From assembly GCF_003710105.1 (NCBI RefSeq), contig NZ_CP033325.1, positions 124,001-188,000 of the forward strand: a stretch of DNA of 64,000 nucleotides. Direction: 5' to 3'. The translations under genes and the position numbers were made by a program. This document shows, in pieces, positions 27,324 to 35,672 of this stretch. How positions within the stretch are numbered: position 1 is the first letter of the stretch; each line of letters starts with the position of its first letter. Source of the DNA: Georgenia faecalis. Its GTDB lineage: Bacteria; Actinomycetota; Actinomycetes; Actinomycetales; Actinomycetaceae. Under the pieces are notes generated by a model, which worked only from the letters and a program-made list of their open reading frames with translations, was not told the origin of the DNA and did not search any database.

Positions 27324-27380
27324 GGCCTATGCGGGCGGGGCGAGCTCGCCAGGCCTACGCGGGCGGGGCGAGCTCGCCGG
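27324..27380. repeat. 28-bp tandem duplication of the lacI-type gene 3' end
   Basis: The unit beginning GGCCTAYGCGGGCGGGGCGA occurs from 27324 and again from 27352. The second copy contains the true stop codon (TAG on the minus strand) of the regulator and its last codons; the first copy is a downstream duplicate that retains the stop. Confidence 0.85.
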
Positions 27381-28380
27381 AACCACGGGCGATGAGCGTC
27401 ATCGGCAGGACGACCGTCTCGATCTCCCGCTCCCGGTCCCGGAGCCGGTCGAGGGCGAGGCGGGCGGCGTGAGCGCCCATCTCGCCGGCGTCGTGCGCGA
27501 CGACGGTGATACCGAGCACGCGCGCCCACTCGAAGTCGTCGAAGCCGATGACGGCGGGGCGGCCGCTGGCGGGGGCGCCCGCGGCCAGCTCCTCCACGAG
27601 ACCGAGGACGATCTGGTTGTTGCCGGCGACGAACGCCGTCGGCGGGTCCGGCAGGGCGAGGAGCTCGCGGACGTGCTGGCGGGCCGTGGCGGCGTCGTGC
27701 GCGCCGGTCCGCACGAGGTCCCGCCACCCGCTCACCCCGGCGTCGTCGAGGATCTCGGCCATCCCGGCGATGCGCTCGCGGTGGGTGGGGAGCCAGTCGT
27801 AGTCGCCGACGAAGGCGATGCGCCGGTGGCCGCACCCGAGGAGGTGGGTCGCCGCCGTCCGGCCACCGCCGCGGTTGTCGAGGACGACGGAGTCGGCCGC
27901 CACCTGCTCGGCGGGCCGGTCGACGAAGACGACGGGGATCCCGCGCGCCTGCAGCGTCTTGTAGGGGGAGTGGTCCGCCATCGCCGAGACGACGACGATC
28001 GCCTTGGTCTGGTGGTCGGCGAGGCTGCGCGCCAGGCGCCACTCCTGCTCGGCGGACTCGCGGGCGTTCGCCACCGACAGGTGCATGTGGCGCTCGCTGA
28101 TGGCGTCCTCGAGGCCCTTGGCGAGCGCCGAGTAGAACGGGTTGGTGATGTCGCCGGTGATGAGGCTGACCGAGTCCGAGAGTCGGCCGCTCGCCAGCAG
28201 GCTCGCCGCGGAGTTGCGCTGGTAGTCGAGGGAGCGCGCCGCCGTGAGGACCTGGGCCCGGGTCGCGTCGCTGACGTAGGGCTCGCCGCCCAACGCCCGG
28301 GAGGCGGTCTTGAGGCTCACGCCGGCGAGCTCGGCGACCTGCGCGAGCGTGGCACGGCGGACGGGGGACGGTTCGCGCAC
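27355..28380 (-). CDS. LacI-family transcriptional regulator
   Basis: 341 residues from the GTG at 28380; a longer reading from 28449 adds a basic stretch without family support. The N-terminal helix-turn-helix and hinge (TLAQVAELAGVSLKTASRAL) is followed by a periplasmic-binding-protein-like ligand domain (DITNPFYSALAKGLEDA, VVFVDRP, IGFDDFEWA). It is convergent with the GH92 gene, whose promoter contains a perfect LacI-type operator, so it is the prime candidate for a repressor released by mannose or a manno-oligosaccharide. GACAAT lies six bases before the start and may be a weak leaderless promoter. The last 28 bases are duplicated downstream. Confidence 0.92.
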   Translation of the reverse strand: MREPSPVRRATLAQVAELAGVSLKTASRALGGEPYVSDATRAQVLTAARSLDYQRNSAASLLASGRLSDSVSLITGDITNPFYSALAKGLEDAISERHMHLSVANARESAEQEWRLARSLADHQTKAIVVVSAMADHSPYKTLQARGIPVVFVDRPAEQVAADSVVLDNRGGGRTAATHLLGCGHRRIAFVGDYDWLPTHRERIAGMAEILDDAGVSGWRDLVRTGAHDAATARQHVRELLALPDPPTAFVAGNNQIVLGLVEELAAGAPASGRPAVIGFDDFEWARVLGITVVAHDAGEMGAHAARLALDRLRDREREIETVVLPMTLIARGSGELAPPA

Positions 28381-28518
28381 CCGCCGATTGTCCCGCGTCC
28401 GGCCTCGCGCGGGTGCCACGTTCCGCGGCCTGTGGGGGGCGGACGGCAACGGCCGCGGAACCGGGGGCGCGCGACTTTGGCCGTGCCCGTCCCACCAGGT
28501 AGCCTGACCCCTGATCTT

Positions 28519-28607
28519 GGAGACGTCGCATAGTCTGGTCTAGTGCGCGGCCCTGCTAAGGCCGTGACGGGGCAACCCGTCCGTGGGTTCAAATCCCACC
28601 GTCTCCG
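28519..28607 (+). tRNA. tRNA-Ser (anticodon GCT)
   Basis: 89 bases with the acceptor stem GGAGACG/CGTCTCC, the anticodon loop CTGCTAA (anticodon GCT), a class II variable arm (GACGGG...CCCGTC) and the T loop TTCAAAT. CCA is not encoded. Confidence 0.95.
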
Positions 28608-28631
28608 CTCTTCGCCTGCTCCATGGGCGCC

Positions 28632-28668
28632 AGCCCGGACCTCTCGCAGGTCCGGGCTGTTGTTGTTC
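28632..28668 (+). terminator. Terminator of tRNA-Ser(GCT)
   Basis: A perfect 11-bp stem, AGCCCGGACCT with AGGTCCGGGCT, has a 5-base loop and is followed by the T-rich GTTGTTGTTC. It is the most classical intrinsic terminator in the window. Confidence 0.9.
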
Positions 28669-28809
28669 CTGGTCCTCCGCCGCGCGACGGGGAGCGCGGT
28701 TCCGACCGACGAAGGGCCGGTCGCTGGGTAAGACGTGGGTCTCGTCCGGCGGGCATCGTCGGCTACCCTCGCCGCACTGGCCTCGGCGTCCGAGACGAAG
28801 GAGCAGCCC

Positions 28810-29832
28810 ATGAAGCGGTTCGAGAAGCGCTGGGCGGGCACCGCCCTCGTGGTCCCGGTCCTCGCGCTCGCCGCCTGCGGTGGCGGCGGCGACGGCGGTG
28901 GAGACGCGACGTCCGGCGGCGCCACGTCCGGTGGCGCGACGACCGGGGCCGGTGGGGAGAGCGTGAGCATCGGCATCACCCAGATCGTCTCCCACCCCTC
29001 GCTCGACGCCGCCCGCGAGGGCTTCAAGGAGGCGCTGGCCGACGCGGGCTACGACGTCACCTACGACGAGCAGAACGCCCAGGGCGACCCGGCGACCGCG
29101 ACGTCCATCGCCACCACCTTCGCCGGCGCCGGCCACGACCTCGTCCTCGCCATCGCCACGCCGACGGCGCAGGCGAGCGCCCAGGCGATCATCGACACCC
29201 CCATCCTCATCACCGCGGTCACCGACCCGCTCGAGGCGGGCCTCGTCGACAGCTGGGAGAGCCCCGGCGGGAACCTCACCGGCACCTCCGACCTCAACCC
29301 CGTCGAGGAGCAGCTCAGCCTCCTCACCGAGATCGCGCCGGACGCCAAGACCGTCGGCATCGTCTACAGCTCCGGTGAGGTGAACTCGGAGATCCAGGTG
29401 GCGCTCGCCGAGGAGGCCGCCGCCGAGCTCGGCCTGACGATCGAGGTCGCCACGGTGACCACCTCCGCCGAGGTCCAGCAGGCGGCGGAGTCCCTCGACG
29501 TCGACGCCTTCTACGTCCCCACCGACAACACCGTCGTCTCCGCGTTCGAGTCGCTGCTCCAGGTGGCCGAGGCCGACCAGGTGCCGGTCATCGCCGCCGA
29601 GGCGGACACGGTCGAGCGGGGGGCCGTCGCCACGTACGGGATCGACTACACCGAGCTCGGGTACCAGACCGGGGAGATGGCGGTGGAGATCCTCGAGGGC
29701 GCCGACCCCGCCGACATGCCGATCCAGACCCAGGAGGAGCTGACCCTGGTCGTCAACCCCGCCGCGGCCGAGCGCCTCGGCGTCGAGATCCCCGACGCGG
29801 TCCTCGAGCGCGCCGACACCGTCCTGGAGTGA
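28810..29832 (+). CDS. TrpX/DUF534-type ABC substrate-binding lipoprotein
   Basis: 340 residues from the ATG at 28810 after a GAAGGAG ribosome site. A signal sequence ends in the lipobox ALAAC, followed by a Gly/Ala/Thr-rich tether. The mature part resembles the ABC_sub_bind family (PF04392): SVSIGITQIVSHPSLDAARE, DLVLAIATPTAQA, ITAVTDPLEAGLV and YVPTDNTVVSAFESL. Characterised members bind tryptophan or tyrosine (TrpX of streptococci), but others bind unrelated compounds. It is the first gene of a three-gene importer operon. Confidence 0.9.
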   Translation: MKRFEKRWAGTALVVPVLALAACGGGGDGGGDATSGGATSGGATTGAGGESVSIGITQIVSHPSLDAAREGFKEALADAGYDVTYDEQNAQGDPATATSIATTFAGAGHDLVLAIATPTAQASAQAIIDTPILITAVTDPLEAGLVDSWESPGGNLTGTSDLNPVEEQLSLLTEIAPDAKTVGIVYSSGEVNSEIQVALAEEAAAELGLTIEVATVTTSAEVQQAAESLDVDAFYVPTDNTVVSAFESLLQVAEADQVPVIAAEADTVERGAVATYGIDYTELGYQTGEMAVEILEGADPADMPIQTQEELTLVVNPAAAERLGVEIPDAVLERADTVLE

Positions 29833-29839
29833 GGCCCGC

Positions 29840-30733
29840 ATGATCACCGCCGTCGAGCTGGGGCTCATCTACGCGGTGATGGCCCTGGGCGTGTACCTCA
29901 CCTTCCGCGTCCTCAACTTCCCCGACCTCACCGTCGACGGCAGCTTCACCACCGGCGCCGCGACGGCGGCCGTGCTCATCACCAACGGCACGGACCCGCT
30001 CCTGGCGACGGCCGCGGCGGGCGTGGCCGGTATCGGCGCCGGGGTCATCACCGGACTTCTCCACACCAAGGGCGGCATCAACCCGCTGCTCGCCGGCATC
30101 CTCACGCAGATCGGCCTGTACTCGATCAACCTTCGCATCATGGGTGCCGCCAACGCCCCGCTGCTGCGCGAGACGACGATCTTCACCCCGCTGCGCGAGG
30201 CCGGGCTCCTGGGAGGTGCCGTCGCCATCGCACTCCTCGCCGCCGTCGTCCTCGTGGTGAAGGTGGCCCTCGACTGGTTCCTGCACACCGACCTCGGGCT
30301 CGCCCTCCAGGCGACCGGCGACAACGAGGAGATGATCCGCAGCTTCGGGGTGAGCACCGACCGGATGAAGATCCTCGGTCTGGCCCTGTCCAACGGGCTC
30401 GTCGGACTCGCCGGGGCGACCGTGGCCCAGTACCAGGGCTTCGCGGACATCTCCATGGGCATCGGCCTCATCGTCGTCGGCCTCGCCTCGGTGATCCTCG
30501 GTCAGGCGGTGTTCGGGTCGCGGACCGTCGTCATCTCCACCCTGGCTGTGGTGCTCGGCGCGATCCTCTACCGGGTCGTCATCCAGCTCGCCCTGCAGGT
30601 GGGCCTCAACCCCAACGACATGAAGCTCATCTCCGCGCTCATCGTCGTCGCGGCGCTCGTGGTGCCCCAGTGGGGCGTCCTGCGGCGGGTGCCGAGGCTG
30701 CGCGCCCTGCGGCGATCGGTGGTGAGCCGCTGA
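29840..30733 (+). CDS. ABC transporter permease (TrpY-like, BPD_transp_2)
   Basis: 297 residues with about eight hydrophobic segments. GVYLTFRVLNFPDLTVDGSF near the N-terminus and ALQATGDNEEMIRSFGV in a cytoplasmic loop are typical of the permease partner of DUF534 binding proteins. The gene starts seven bases after the lipoprotein stop, and its own stop overlaps the ATPase start by one base (TGATG). Confidence 0.92.
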   Translation: MITAVELGLIYAVMALGVYLTFRVLNFPDLTVDGSFTTGAATAAVLITNGTDPLLATAAAGVAGIGAGVITGLLHTKGGINPLLAGILTQIGLYSINLRIMGAANAPLLRETTIFTPLREAGLLGGAVAIALLAAVVLVVKVALDWFLHTDLGLALQATGDNEEMIRSFGVSTDRMKILGLALSNGLVGLAGATVAQYQGFADISMGIGLIVVGLASVILGQAVFGSRTVVISTLAVVLGAILYRVVIQLALQVGLNPNDMKLISALIVVAALVVPQWGVLRRVPRLRALRRSVVSR

Positions 30734-31524
30734 TGCTCGAGATCACCGACCTGTCCAAGACGTTCTTCGCCGGCACCGCCAACGAGCGCCGGGCGCTCGA
30801 CGCCGTCTCCCTCTCGCTGGCGGCGGGGGAGTTCGCCACCGTCATCGGCTCCAACGGCGCCGGGAAGTCGACGCTGCTCAACCTCGTCGCCGGGCGCCTG
30901 CGGCCGGACTCGGGACGCGTGGTCATCGACGGCGCGGACGTCACCCGCCTCGCCGACTACCAGCGCGCCAGCTACATCGGCCGCGTCTTCCAGAACCCCA
31001 TGGCGGGCAGCGCGCCGGAGATGACCATCGAGGAGAACCTCGCCATCGCCGACGGCCGGGGCCGACGGCGCGGGCTGCGCATCGGCGTCACGCGCGCCAA
31101 GCGCGAGCGCTTCCGGGCCGAGCTCGCCTCGCTCGAGCTCGGGCTCGAGGACCGCCTGCGGACCAAGGTGGGCATGCTCTCCGGCGGCCAGCGCCAGGCG
31201 CTCTCGCTGCTCATGGCGACGTTCTCCGAGCCGAAGATCCTCCTGCTCGACGAGCACACCGCCGCCCTCGACCCGCAGCGCGCCGAGCTCGTGCTGCGCC
31301 TCACGGCGGAGGCGGTGGAGCGGCACCACCTCACCACGCTCATGGTCACCCACAACATGGAGCAGGCCCTGCGGCTGGGCACGCGGCTCATCATGATGCA
31401 CGAGGGCCGGATCGTCGTCGACGTCGCGGGGGAGCGGAAGCGCACCGCCACGGTGGCCGACCTGCTCGCCGCCTTCGAGCGGGTCAAGGGCGCCGGCCTC
31501 GACGACCGCGCGCTGCTGGGATAG
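30733..31524 (+). CDS. ABC transporter ATP-binding protein (TrpZ-like)
   Basis: 263 residues. Walker A is GSNGAGKST, the Q loop lies in GRVFQNPMAGSAPEMTIEENL, the signature is LSGGQRQALS, Walker B is ILLLDEHTAALDP and the switch is VTHN. It completes the importer with the two preceding genes. The start ATG overlaps the permease stop by one base, so translation is coupled. The early part of the open frame upstream of 30733 belongs to the permease. Confidence 0.95.
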   Translation: MLEITDLSKTFFAGTANERRALDAVSLSLAAGEFATVIGSNGAGKSTLLNLVAGRLRPDSGRVVIDGADVTRLADYQRASYIGRVFQNPMAGSAPEMTIEENLAIADGRGRRRGLRIGVTRAKRERFRAELASLELGLEDRLRTKVGMLSGGQRQALSLLMATFSEPKILLLDEHTAALDPQRAELVLRLTAEAVERHHLTTLMVTHNMEQALRLGTRLIMMHEGRIVVDVAGERKRTATVADLLAAFERVKGAGLDDRALLG

Positions 31525-31690
31525 CGCCGGCTCCGCGGACACGCCCGCCTGGCTCCGCGGCCACGGCCGGGGAGGGGCCGGGGCGGGCGTCCGGCACCCC
31601 GGTGAGCACCCCGGTGACCCGCGTCACGGCCGGGCGGTTGGGAGTTCTCCGGCTCGCCCGCTATTGTTGTCCTCGGCCCTCCGGGGCCAC

Positions 31691-31763
31691 GCGCCCGTAG
31701 CTCAATGGATAGAGCATCTGACTACGGATCAGAAGGTTGGGGGTTCGAGTCCCTTCGGGCGCA
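31691..31763 (+). tRNA. tRNA-Arg (anticodon ACG)
   Basis: 73 bases with the acceptor stem GCGCCCG/CGGGCGC, the anticodon loop CTACGGA (ACG, read as ICG after deamination) and the T loop TTCGAGT. A TATTGT -10 box lies about 25 bases upstream. The tadA gene needed to make inosine at this anticodon is encoded at 36344. Confidence 0.96.
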
Positions 31764-31988
31764 CCCAGCAGGTCACAGCCCTCGTACCGGTCACCCGGAC
31801 GGGGGCTGTGCCGTTTCCCGAGGTCCGACTCGGCGGCCGCGTTCTGGACCCGATGTCGCGCGCGTGCCGACCAGCTGCGCCCCGGATCGCCGGCGTGCCG
31901 AGCAACTGCGCATGCCCCCGCGGCGGTGTGACCAGACCCACGCCCGCGGCATTAGATGCATGCTGCATGAAAGCGTAGCCTGGAACAT
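31764..31988 (+). promoter_or_regulatory. MarR operator and leaderless promoter
   Basis: The palindrome ATGCA-TGC-TGCAT (31956-31968) lies in the spacer just upstream of a TAGCCT -10 box (31976-31981), which ends seven bases before the ATG at 31989. Binding of a MarR dimer there would block RNA polymerase, so autoregulation of the marR-efflux operon is expected. The rest of the gap shows nothing recognisable. Confidence 0.7.
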
Positions 31989-32462
31989 ATGTCCGATAGC
32001 GCCCTCCACCTCCAGGCGTGCGGGGAGCTGATGGATGCGCTCGCGGTGCTCGTCCGGCTCAACCGCACCATCAGCGTCGACGTCGCCCGCTCCGCCGGCC
32101 TCGCCCCGGCCCAGCTCGGCCTCCTCGGCCTCATCGACATCCTGGACGAGGCGCGGATCGCCGACATCGCCGACCAGCAGATCGTCGATCCCTCCGTCGC
32201 CAGCCGCCAGGTCGCCACCCTCGAGCAGCTCGGGTTCGTCGCCCGTCGCGCCGACCCGGCGGACGGGCGGGCCTCCCTCGTGCGACTCACGGACGAGGGC
32301 CGGGCGATCCTCGCCAGCTCGCGCGACGGCCGCCACCGACGCATCTCGGCGGCGCTGGCGGACTGGAGCACGGAGGACCTCGGGGCGATCGCGGGCCAGC
32401 TGCGCCGCGTCGGGCAGGTCATCGAGCGCACGGAGCACGGACGCCGGGGGGTAACGGCATGA
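31989..32462 (+). CDS. MarR-family transcriptional regulator
   Basis: 157 residues with the winged-helix core of MarR proteins: LAPAQLGLLGLIDILDE, then DPSVASRQVATLEQLGFVAR as recognition helix and RADPADGRASLVRLTDEGR as the wing. The ATG is seven bases after a -10 box, so the mRNA is probably leaderless. Its stop overlaps the efflux pump start in ATGA. By the usual logic it represses the operon until a drug-like ligand binds. Confidence 0.93.
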   Translation: MSDSALHLQACGELMDALAVLVRLNRTISVDVARSAGLAPAQLGLLGLIDILDEARIADIADQQIVDPSVASRQVATLEQLGFVARRADPADGRASLVRLTDEGRAILASSRDGRHRRISAALADWSTEDLGAIAGQLRRVGQVIERTEHGRRGVTA

Positions 32463-34231
32463 GGATCGGTCGGAACAAGGCCGAGCGGCTGGCCGGCACG
32501 GCGCGCGCGAAGGGCGGGCGCAGCCCCGCCGAGGAGAAGCGGCACCGCGAGATCATGGAGGTCTTCACCGGCCTCCTGCTGGCGCTGTTCGTCGCCATGC
32601 TCTCCGGCACCATCGTGGGCAACGCCCTGCCGGTGATCATCGCCGACCTCAACGGGACGCAGCTGCAGTACACCTGGATCGTCACCGCCTCGCTCCTCGC
32701 GTCGACGGCGGCCACCCCGATCTTCGGCAAGCTCGCGGACCTCTTCGACAAGAAGAAGCTCCTGCTGCTCTCGATCGTCCTGTTCAGTGCGGGCTCGCTG
32801 CTCGCCGGCATGGCGACCAGCGCCAACACCCTCATCGCCTACCGCGTCGTCCAGGGCGTCGGCATGGGCGCGCAGATGGCCCTCGTCCAGACGGTCATCG
32901 CCTCGATCATCTCCCCGCGCGAGCGGGGCAAGTACAACGGCTACATGGGCGCCGTCATGGCGGTCGCCACCGTCTCCGGCCCGCTCATCGGCGGGGTCAT
33001 CGTGGACACCCCGTGGCTGGGCTGGCGCTGGTGCTACTGGAGCGCCGTCCCGTTCTCCCTGCTCGCGGTGTGGGTGCTCCACCGGCGCCTGCACATCACC
33101 CAGACGGTCCGCCGCAAGCCGTCGATCGACTACTGGGGCGCGGCGCTCATCACCCTCGCGGTGACGGACCTGCTCCTGTGGCTGTCCTTCGCCGACAGCT
33201 CCTTCGCCTGGGTGTCGTGGCCCTCCGCGGCCATGCTCGTCGGCGGCATCGCCGCCATCGTCCTGTTCGTCTGGGTGGAGAAGCGGGCGGCCGAGCCGAT
33301 CATCCCGCTGTGGATCCTCACCGAGCGCACGACGGCCCTGAGCATCGTCGCCAGCTTCTCGGTGGGCACCGTGATGTTCGCCGCCCCCGTCTTCCTCGGC
33401 CAGTACTTCCAGATCGGGCGCGGCTACGGCCCGGCCGAGGCCGGTCTCATGATGGTCCCGATGATGCTGGGCGTCTTCCTCGCCTCGACCATCGCCGGGC
33501 GCCTGGTGAGCAGTCAGGGCACGTGGAAGCGGTACGTCGTCGGCGGGATCTCCGTGATGACGGTCGGCGTGGCCCTCATGTCCACCGTCGGCGTGTCCAC
33601 CCCGCTGTGGCTGGTGGCGATCTACCTCGCGCTCGTCGGTGCCGGCCAGGGCGCGTCCATGCAGAACCTCGTCCTCGCGGTCCAGAACACCGTGCGCCTG
33701 GAGAACATGGGCGTGGCCAGCTCCGCCGTCGCCTTCTTCCGCTCGCTGGGTGGGGCGATCGGCGTCCAGGTCCTCGGGGCGCTGCTCTCGGTCCACATCG
33801 CCTCGCTGCTCACCGGGCGGCTAGCCGACGCCGGGTACCCCGCGGAGGCCACCGCGGGTGCCGGCGGCGGCGGGTCGCTCGACCTCACGACTCTCCCCGA
33901 GGGCCTCGAGGCGATCGTCCGGGGCGCGTACGGCGACGGGATGGACGTCATCTTCCTCGTGATGACGGGGTTCAACCTCGTCGCCCTGGCCGCCGCCCTC
34001 GCTATGCGCAACTCCGTCCTGCGCAGCACGGTCGACATCGAGGTGAGCAAGGCCGTCGCGGACGCTGCCGCGCCCCCGCCCGAGCGCGACCACGGCGGTG
34101 GGGCAGCCCGGCCCGAGGAATCCCCCGGGCGCCTCACCGGAGCCCCCGAGAGACCCGACGGTCCGCCCCAGGGCATGCCCGGGGCCCGGTCCGACCGCGC
34201 GGAGGACGACGGCGCACCTGCCGCACCGTAG
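32459..34231 (+). CDS. DHA2-family (EmrB/QacA-like) 14-TM drug efflux transporter
   Basis: 590 residues from the ATG that overlaps the marR stop. After about 35 basic cytoplasmic residues come about 14 transmembrane segments. The family motif of loop 2-3 is GKLADLFDKKKLLL, and motif C-like glycine-rich sequence occurs in SGPLIGGVIVDTPWLGWRWCYW. A disordered Pro/Glu/Gly-rich tail of about 60 residues ends the protein. It should export amphiphilic drugs in exchange for protons under MarR control. Confidence 0.94.
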   Translation: MRIGRNKAERLAGTARAKGGRSPAEEKRHREIMEVFTGLLLALFVAMLSGTIVGNALPVIIADLNGTQLQYTWIVTASLLASTAATPIFGKLADLFDKKKLLLLSIVLFSAGSLLAGMATSANTLIAYRVVQGVGMGAQMALVQTVIASIISPRERGKYNGYMGAVMAVATVSGPLIGGVIVDTPWLGWRWCYWSAVPFSLLAVWVLHRRLHITQTVRRKPSIDYWGAALITLAVTDLLLWLSFADSSFAWVSWPSAAMLVGGIAAIVLFVWVEKRAAEPIIPLWILTERTTALSIVASFSVGTVMFAAPVFLGQYFQIGRGYGPAEAGLMMVPMMLGVFLASTIAGRLVSSQGTWKRYVVGGISVMTVGVALMSTVGVSTPLWLVAIYLALVGAGQGASMQNLVLAVQNTVRLENMGVASSAVAFFRSLGGAIGVQVLGALLSVHIASLLTGRLADAGYPAEATAGAGGGGSLDLTTLPEGLEAIVRGAYGDGMDVIFLVMTGFNLVALAAALAMRNSVLRSTVDIEVSKAVADAAAPPPERDHGGGAARPEESPGRLTGAPERPDGPPQGMPGARSDRAEDDGAPAAP

Positions 34232-34243
34232 CGCCGCGCCGCC

Positions 34244-35194
34244 TCAGTCCAGCGGGACGTGCCGGTCCACCCAGGCGATCGCCGTCGACTCGTAGAGCTC
34301 CCGCGCGGGCGGCGCGGAGAGGGCGAGGTCGTGCACCCCGCCCGGCACCGGCACGACCGTGACCCGGGGACCGAGCAGGGGACCGCGCGCGATCATGTGC
34401 GCGACATTGAGGACGCAGTCGGCGGAGGCCAGGTCGCTCGGCGACGGGCCCACGGCGGGACCGGACCGGTCGGAGCAGCACACGAGGACGGGCACCTGGA
34501 CGTCGAGGCCCCGGCCGACGGCGGCCTGCGCCCGGCGCACGCTGGCCGCGAACCCCGCGCGGGCCGGGAACCCGGCGAAGGGCTTCCACGCGAGGTCGTA
34601 CTCCCAGGCCCCGCCGGTGGTGTGGTGCAGGTAGCGCCCGTACCCGGGGTCGAGCCGCCCGACGGGCAGGCTCGGCCACACCCGGGCGACGAGCCTGACG
34701 AGCGGCGAGACGACGACCCGGGTGAACCAGCCGGAGTTGAGCTCGAGCCAGGGGCTGTTGAGGACGAGGGCGTCCACCGTGCCGGGGTGGCGGTCGGCCC
34801 AGTGGGCGGCGATGAGACCGCCGGTGGAGTGCCCCAGGAGCACGACCCGCTCGTGGCCCTCCGCTCGGATCACCGCGAGGGCGGCGGCGATCTCCTCGTC
34901 GAGGTCGTGCAGGTCGCGGACGTCACCCGGGCGCGGATGGTCGCCGATCGCCCGCCCGCTGAGCCGCATGTCCAGCGCGTAGAAGTCGATGCCCGCGTCC
35001 ATCCAGCGCTGGGCGTGGTGCGCCTGGAAGAAGTAGTCGGTGAAGCCGTGGAGGTAGAGGACGGCGCGCCGGCTCGACGGCGTGCGCAGGCGGACGAGGA
35101 CCGCGCGCGGATGCGGGCCGTACGCCCGCTGCGGGGCGAGCGGAAGCTCGCGCGCGACCCACGGCTCGCCCAGGACGTCGGTGTGCTCGGACAT
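34244..35194 (-). CDS. Alpha/beta-hydrolase (serine lipase/lysophospholipase-like)
   Basis: 316 residues from the ATG at 35194; CATGAT lies six bases upstream, so this start may be leaderless, whereas the longer reading from 35257 begins in non-coding-like sequence. The fold starts with AVLYLHGFTDYFFQAHHAQRW, the nucleophile elbow is GHSTGG, a probable acid lies in CCSDRSGP and the catalytic histidine in GGVHDLAL. It resembles monoglyceride lipase/lysophospholipase-type serine hydrolases. The substrate is unknown. It is convergent with the efflux gene and divergent from the acylphosphatase. Confidence 0.88.
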   Translation of the reverse strand: MSEHTDVLGEPWVARELPLAPQRAYGPHPRAVLVRLRTPSSRRAVLYLHGFTDYFFQAHHAQRWMDAGIDFYALDMRLSGRAIGDHPRPGDVRDLHDLDEEIAAALAVIRAEGHERVVLLGHSTGGLIAAHWADRHPGTVDALVLNSPWLELNSGWFTRVVVSPLVRLVARVWPSLPVGRLDPGYGRYLHHTTGGAWEYDLAWKPFAGFPARAGFAASVRRAQAAVGRGLDVQVPVLVCCSDRSGPAVGPSPSDLASADCVLNVAHMIARGPLLGPRVTVVPVPGGVHDLALSAPPARELYESTAIAWVDRHVPLD

Positions 35195-35304
35195 GGGGTG
35201 ATCATGGCAGCCGTGCCGGTCGTCGCCCAGCCCTGGCCCATCGTCGCTTGCGGCCACGGCCGCGGGATCGGCACCATCGGGGGACAGCGCCGGAGGGAGG
35301 CACC

Positions 35305-35571
35305 ATGCGTCGCGTCCACGCCGTCGTCACCGGTGTCGTCCAGGGGGTCGGGATGCGCTGGTCGTGCGCGCGCGAGGCGGAGCGCCACGGCGTCTCGGGC
35401 TGGGTGCGCAACCTCGACGACGGCACCGTCGAGGTGGTCCTCGAGGGCGACGACGCGCCCGTCGCGGCGATGCTCGGGTGGCTGCGGGAGGGGCCGCCCC
35501 ACGCCCGGGTCGCCGACGTCGTCACCCACGACGAGGCGCCGCGGGGCGCTCGCCGGTTCGACATCCGCTGA
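35305..35571 (+). CDS. acyP: Acylphosphatase
   Basis: 88 residues, the family's normal size. The phosphate-binding loop is GVVQGVGMRW with the catalytic arginine, and the catalytic asparagine is in GWVRNLDDGTVEV. It hydrolyses acyl phosphates such as 1,3-bisphosphoglycerate. The ATG follows a GGAGGG ribosome site; an earlier in-frame start at 35248 lacks one. Confidence 0.93.
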   Translation: MRRVHAVVTGVVQGVGMRWSCAREAERHGVSGWVRNLDDGTVEVVLEGDDAPVAAMLGWLREGPPHARVADVVTHDEAPRGARRFDIR

Positions 35572-35603
35572 GCGGGGCGCGGGCTGTCCGGTGGTCCCGG
35601 GAC

Positions 35604-35672
35604 GCCCAGACGACGCCGGGTCGCCCAGACGATGCTCGTCGCCCAGACGATGCCGGGTCGCTCAGACGATGC
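35604..35672. repeat. Tandem copies of the upp 3' end
   Basis: The 13-mer GCYCAGACGAYGC occurs four times (35604, 35623, 35641, 35660; periods 19, 18, 19). The last copy is the real upp 3' end with its stop codon at 35662-35664; the other three lie downstream of it, with TCA changed to CCA so that the stop is lost. Confidence 0.85.
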
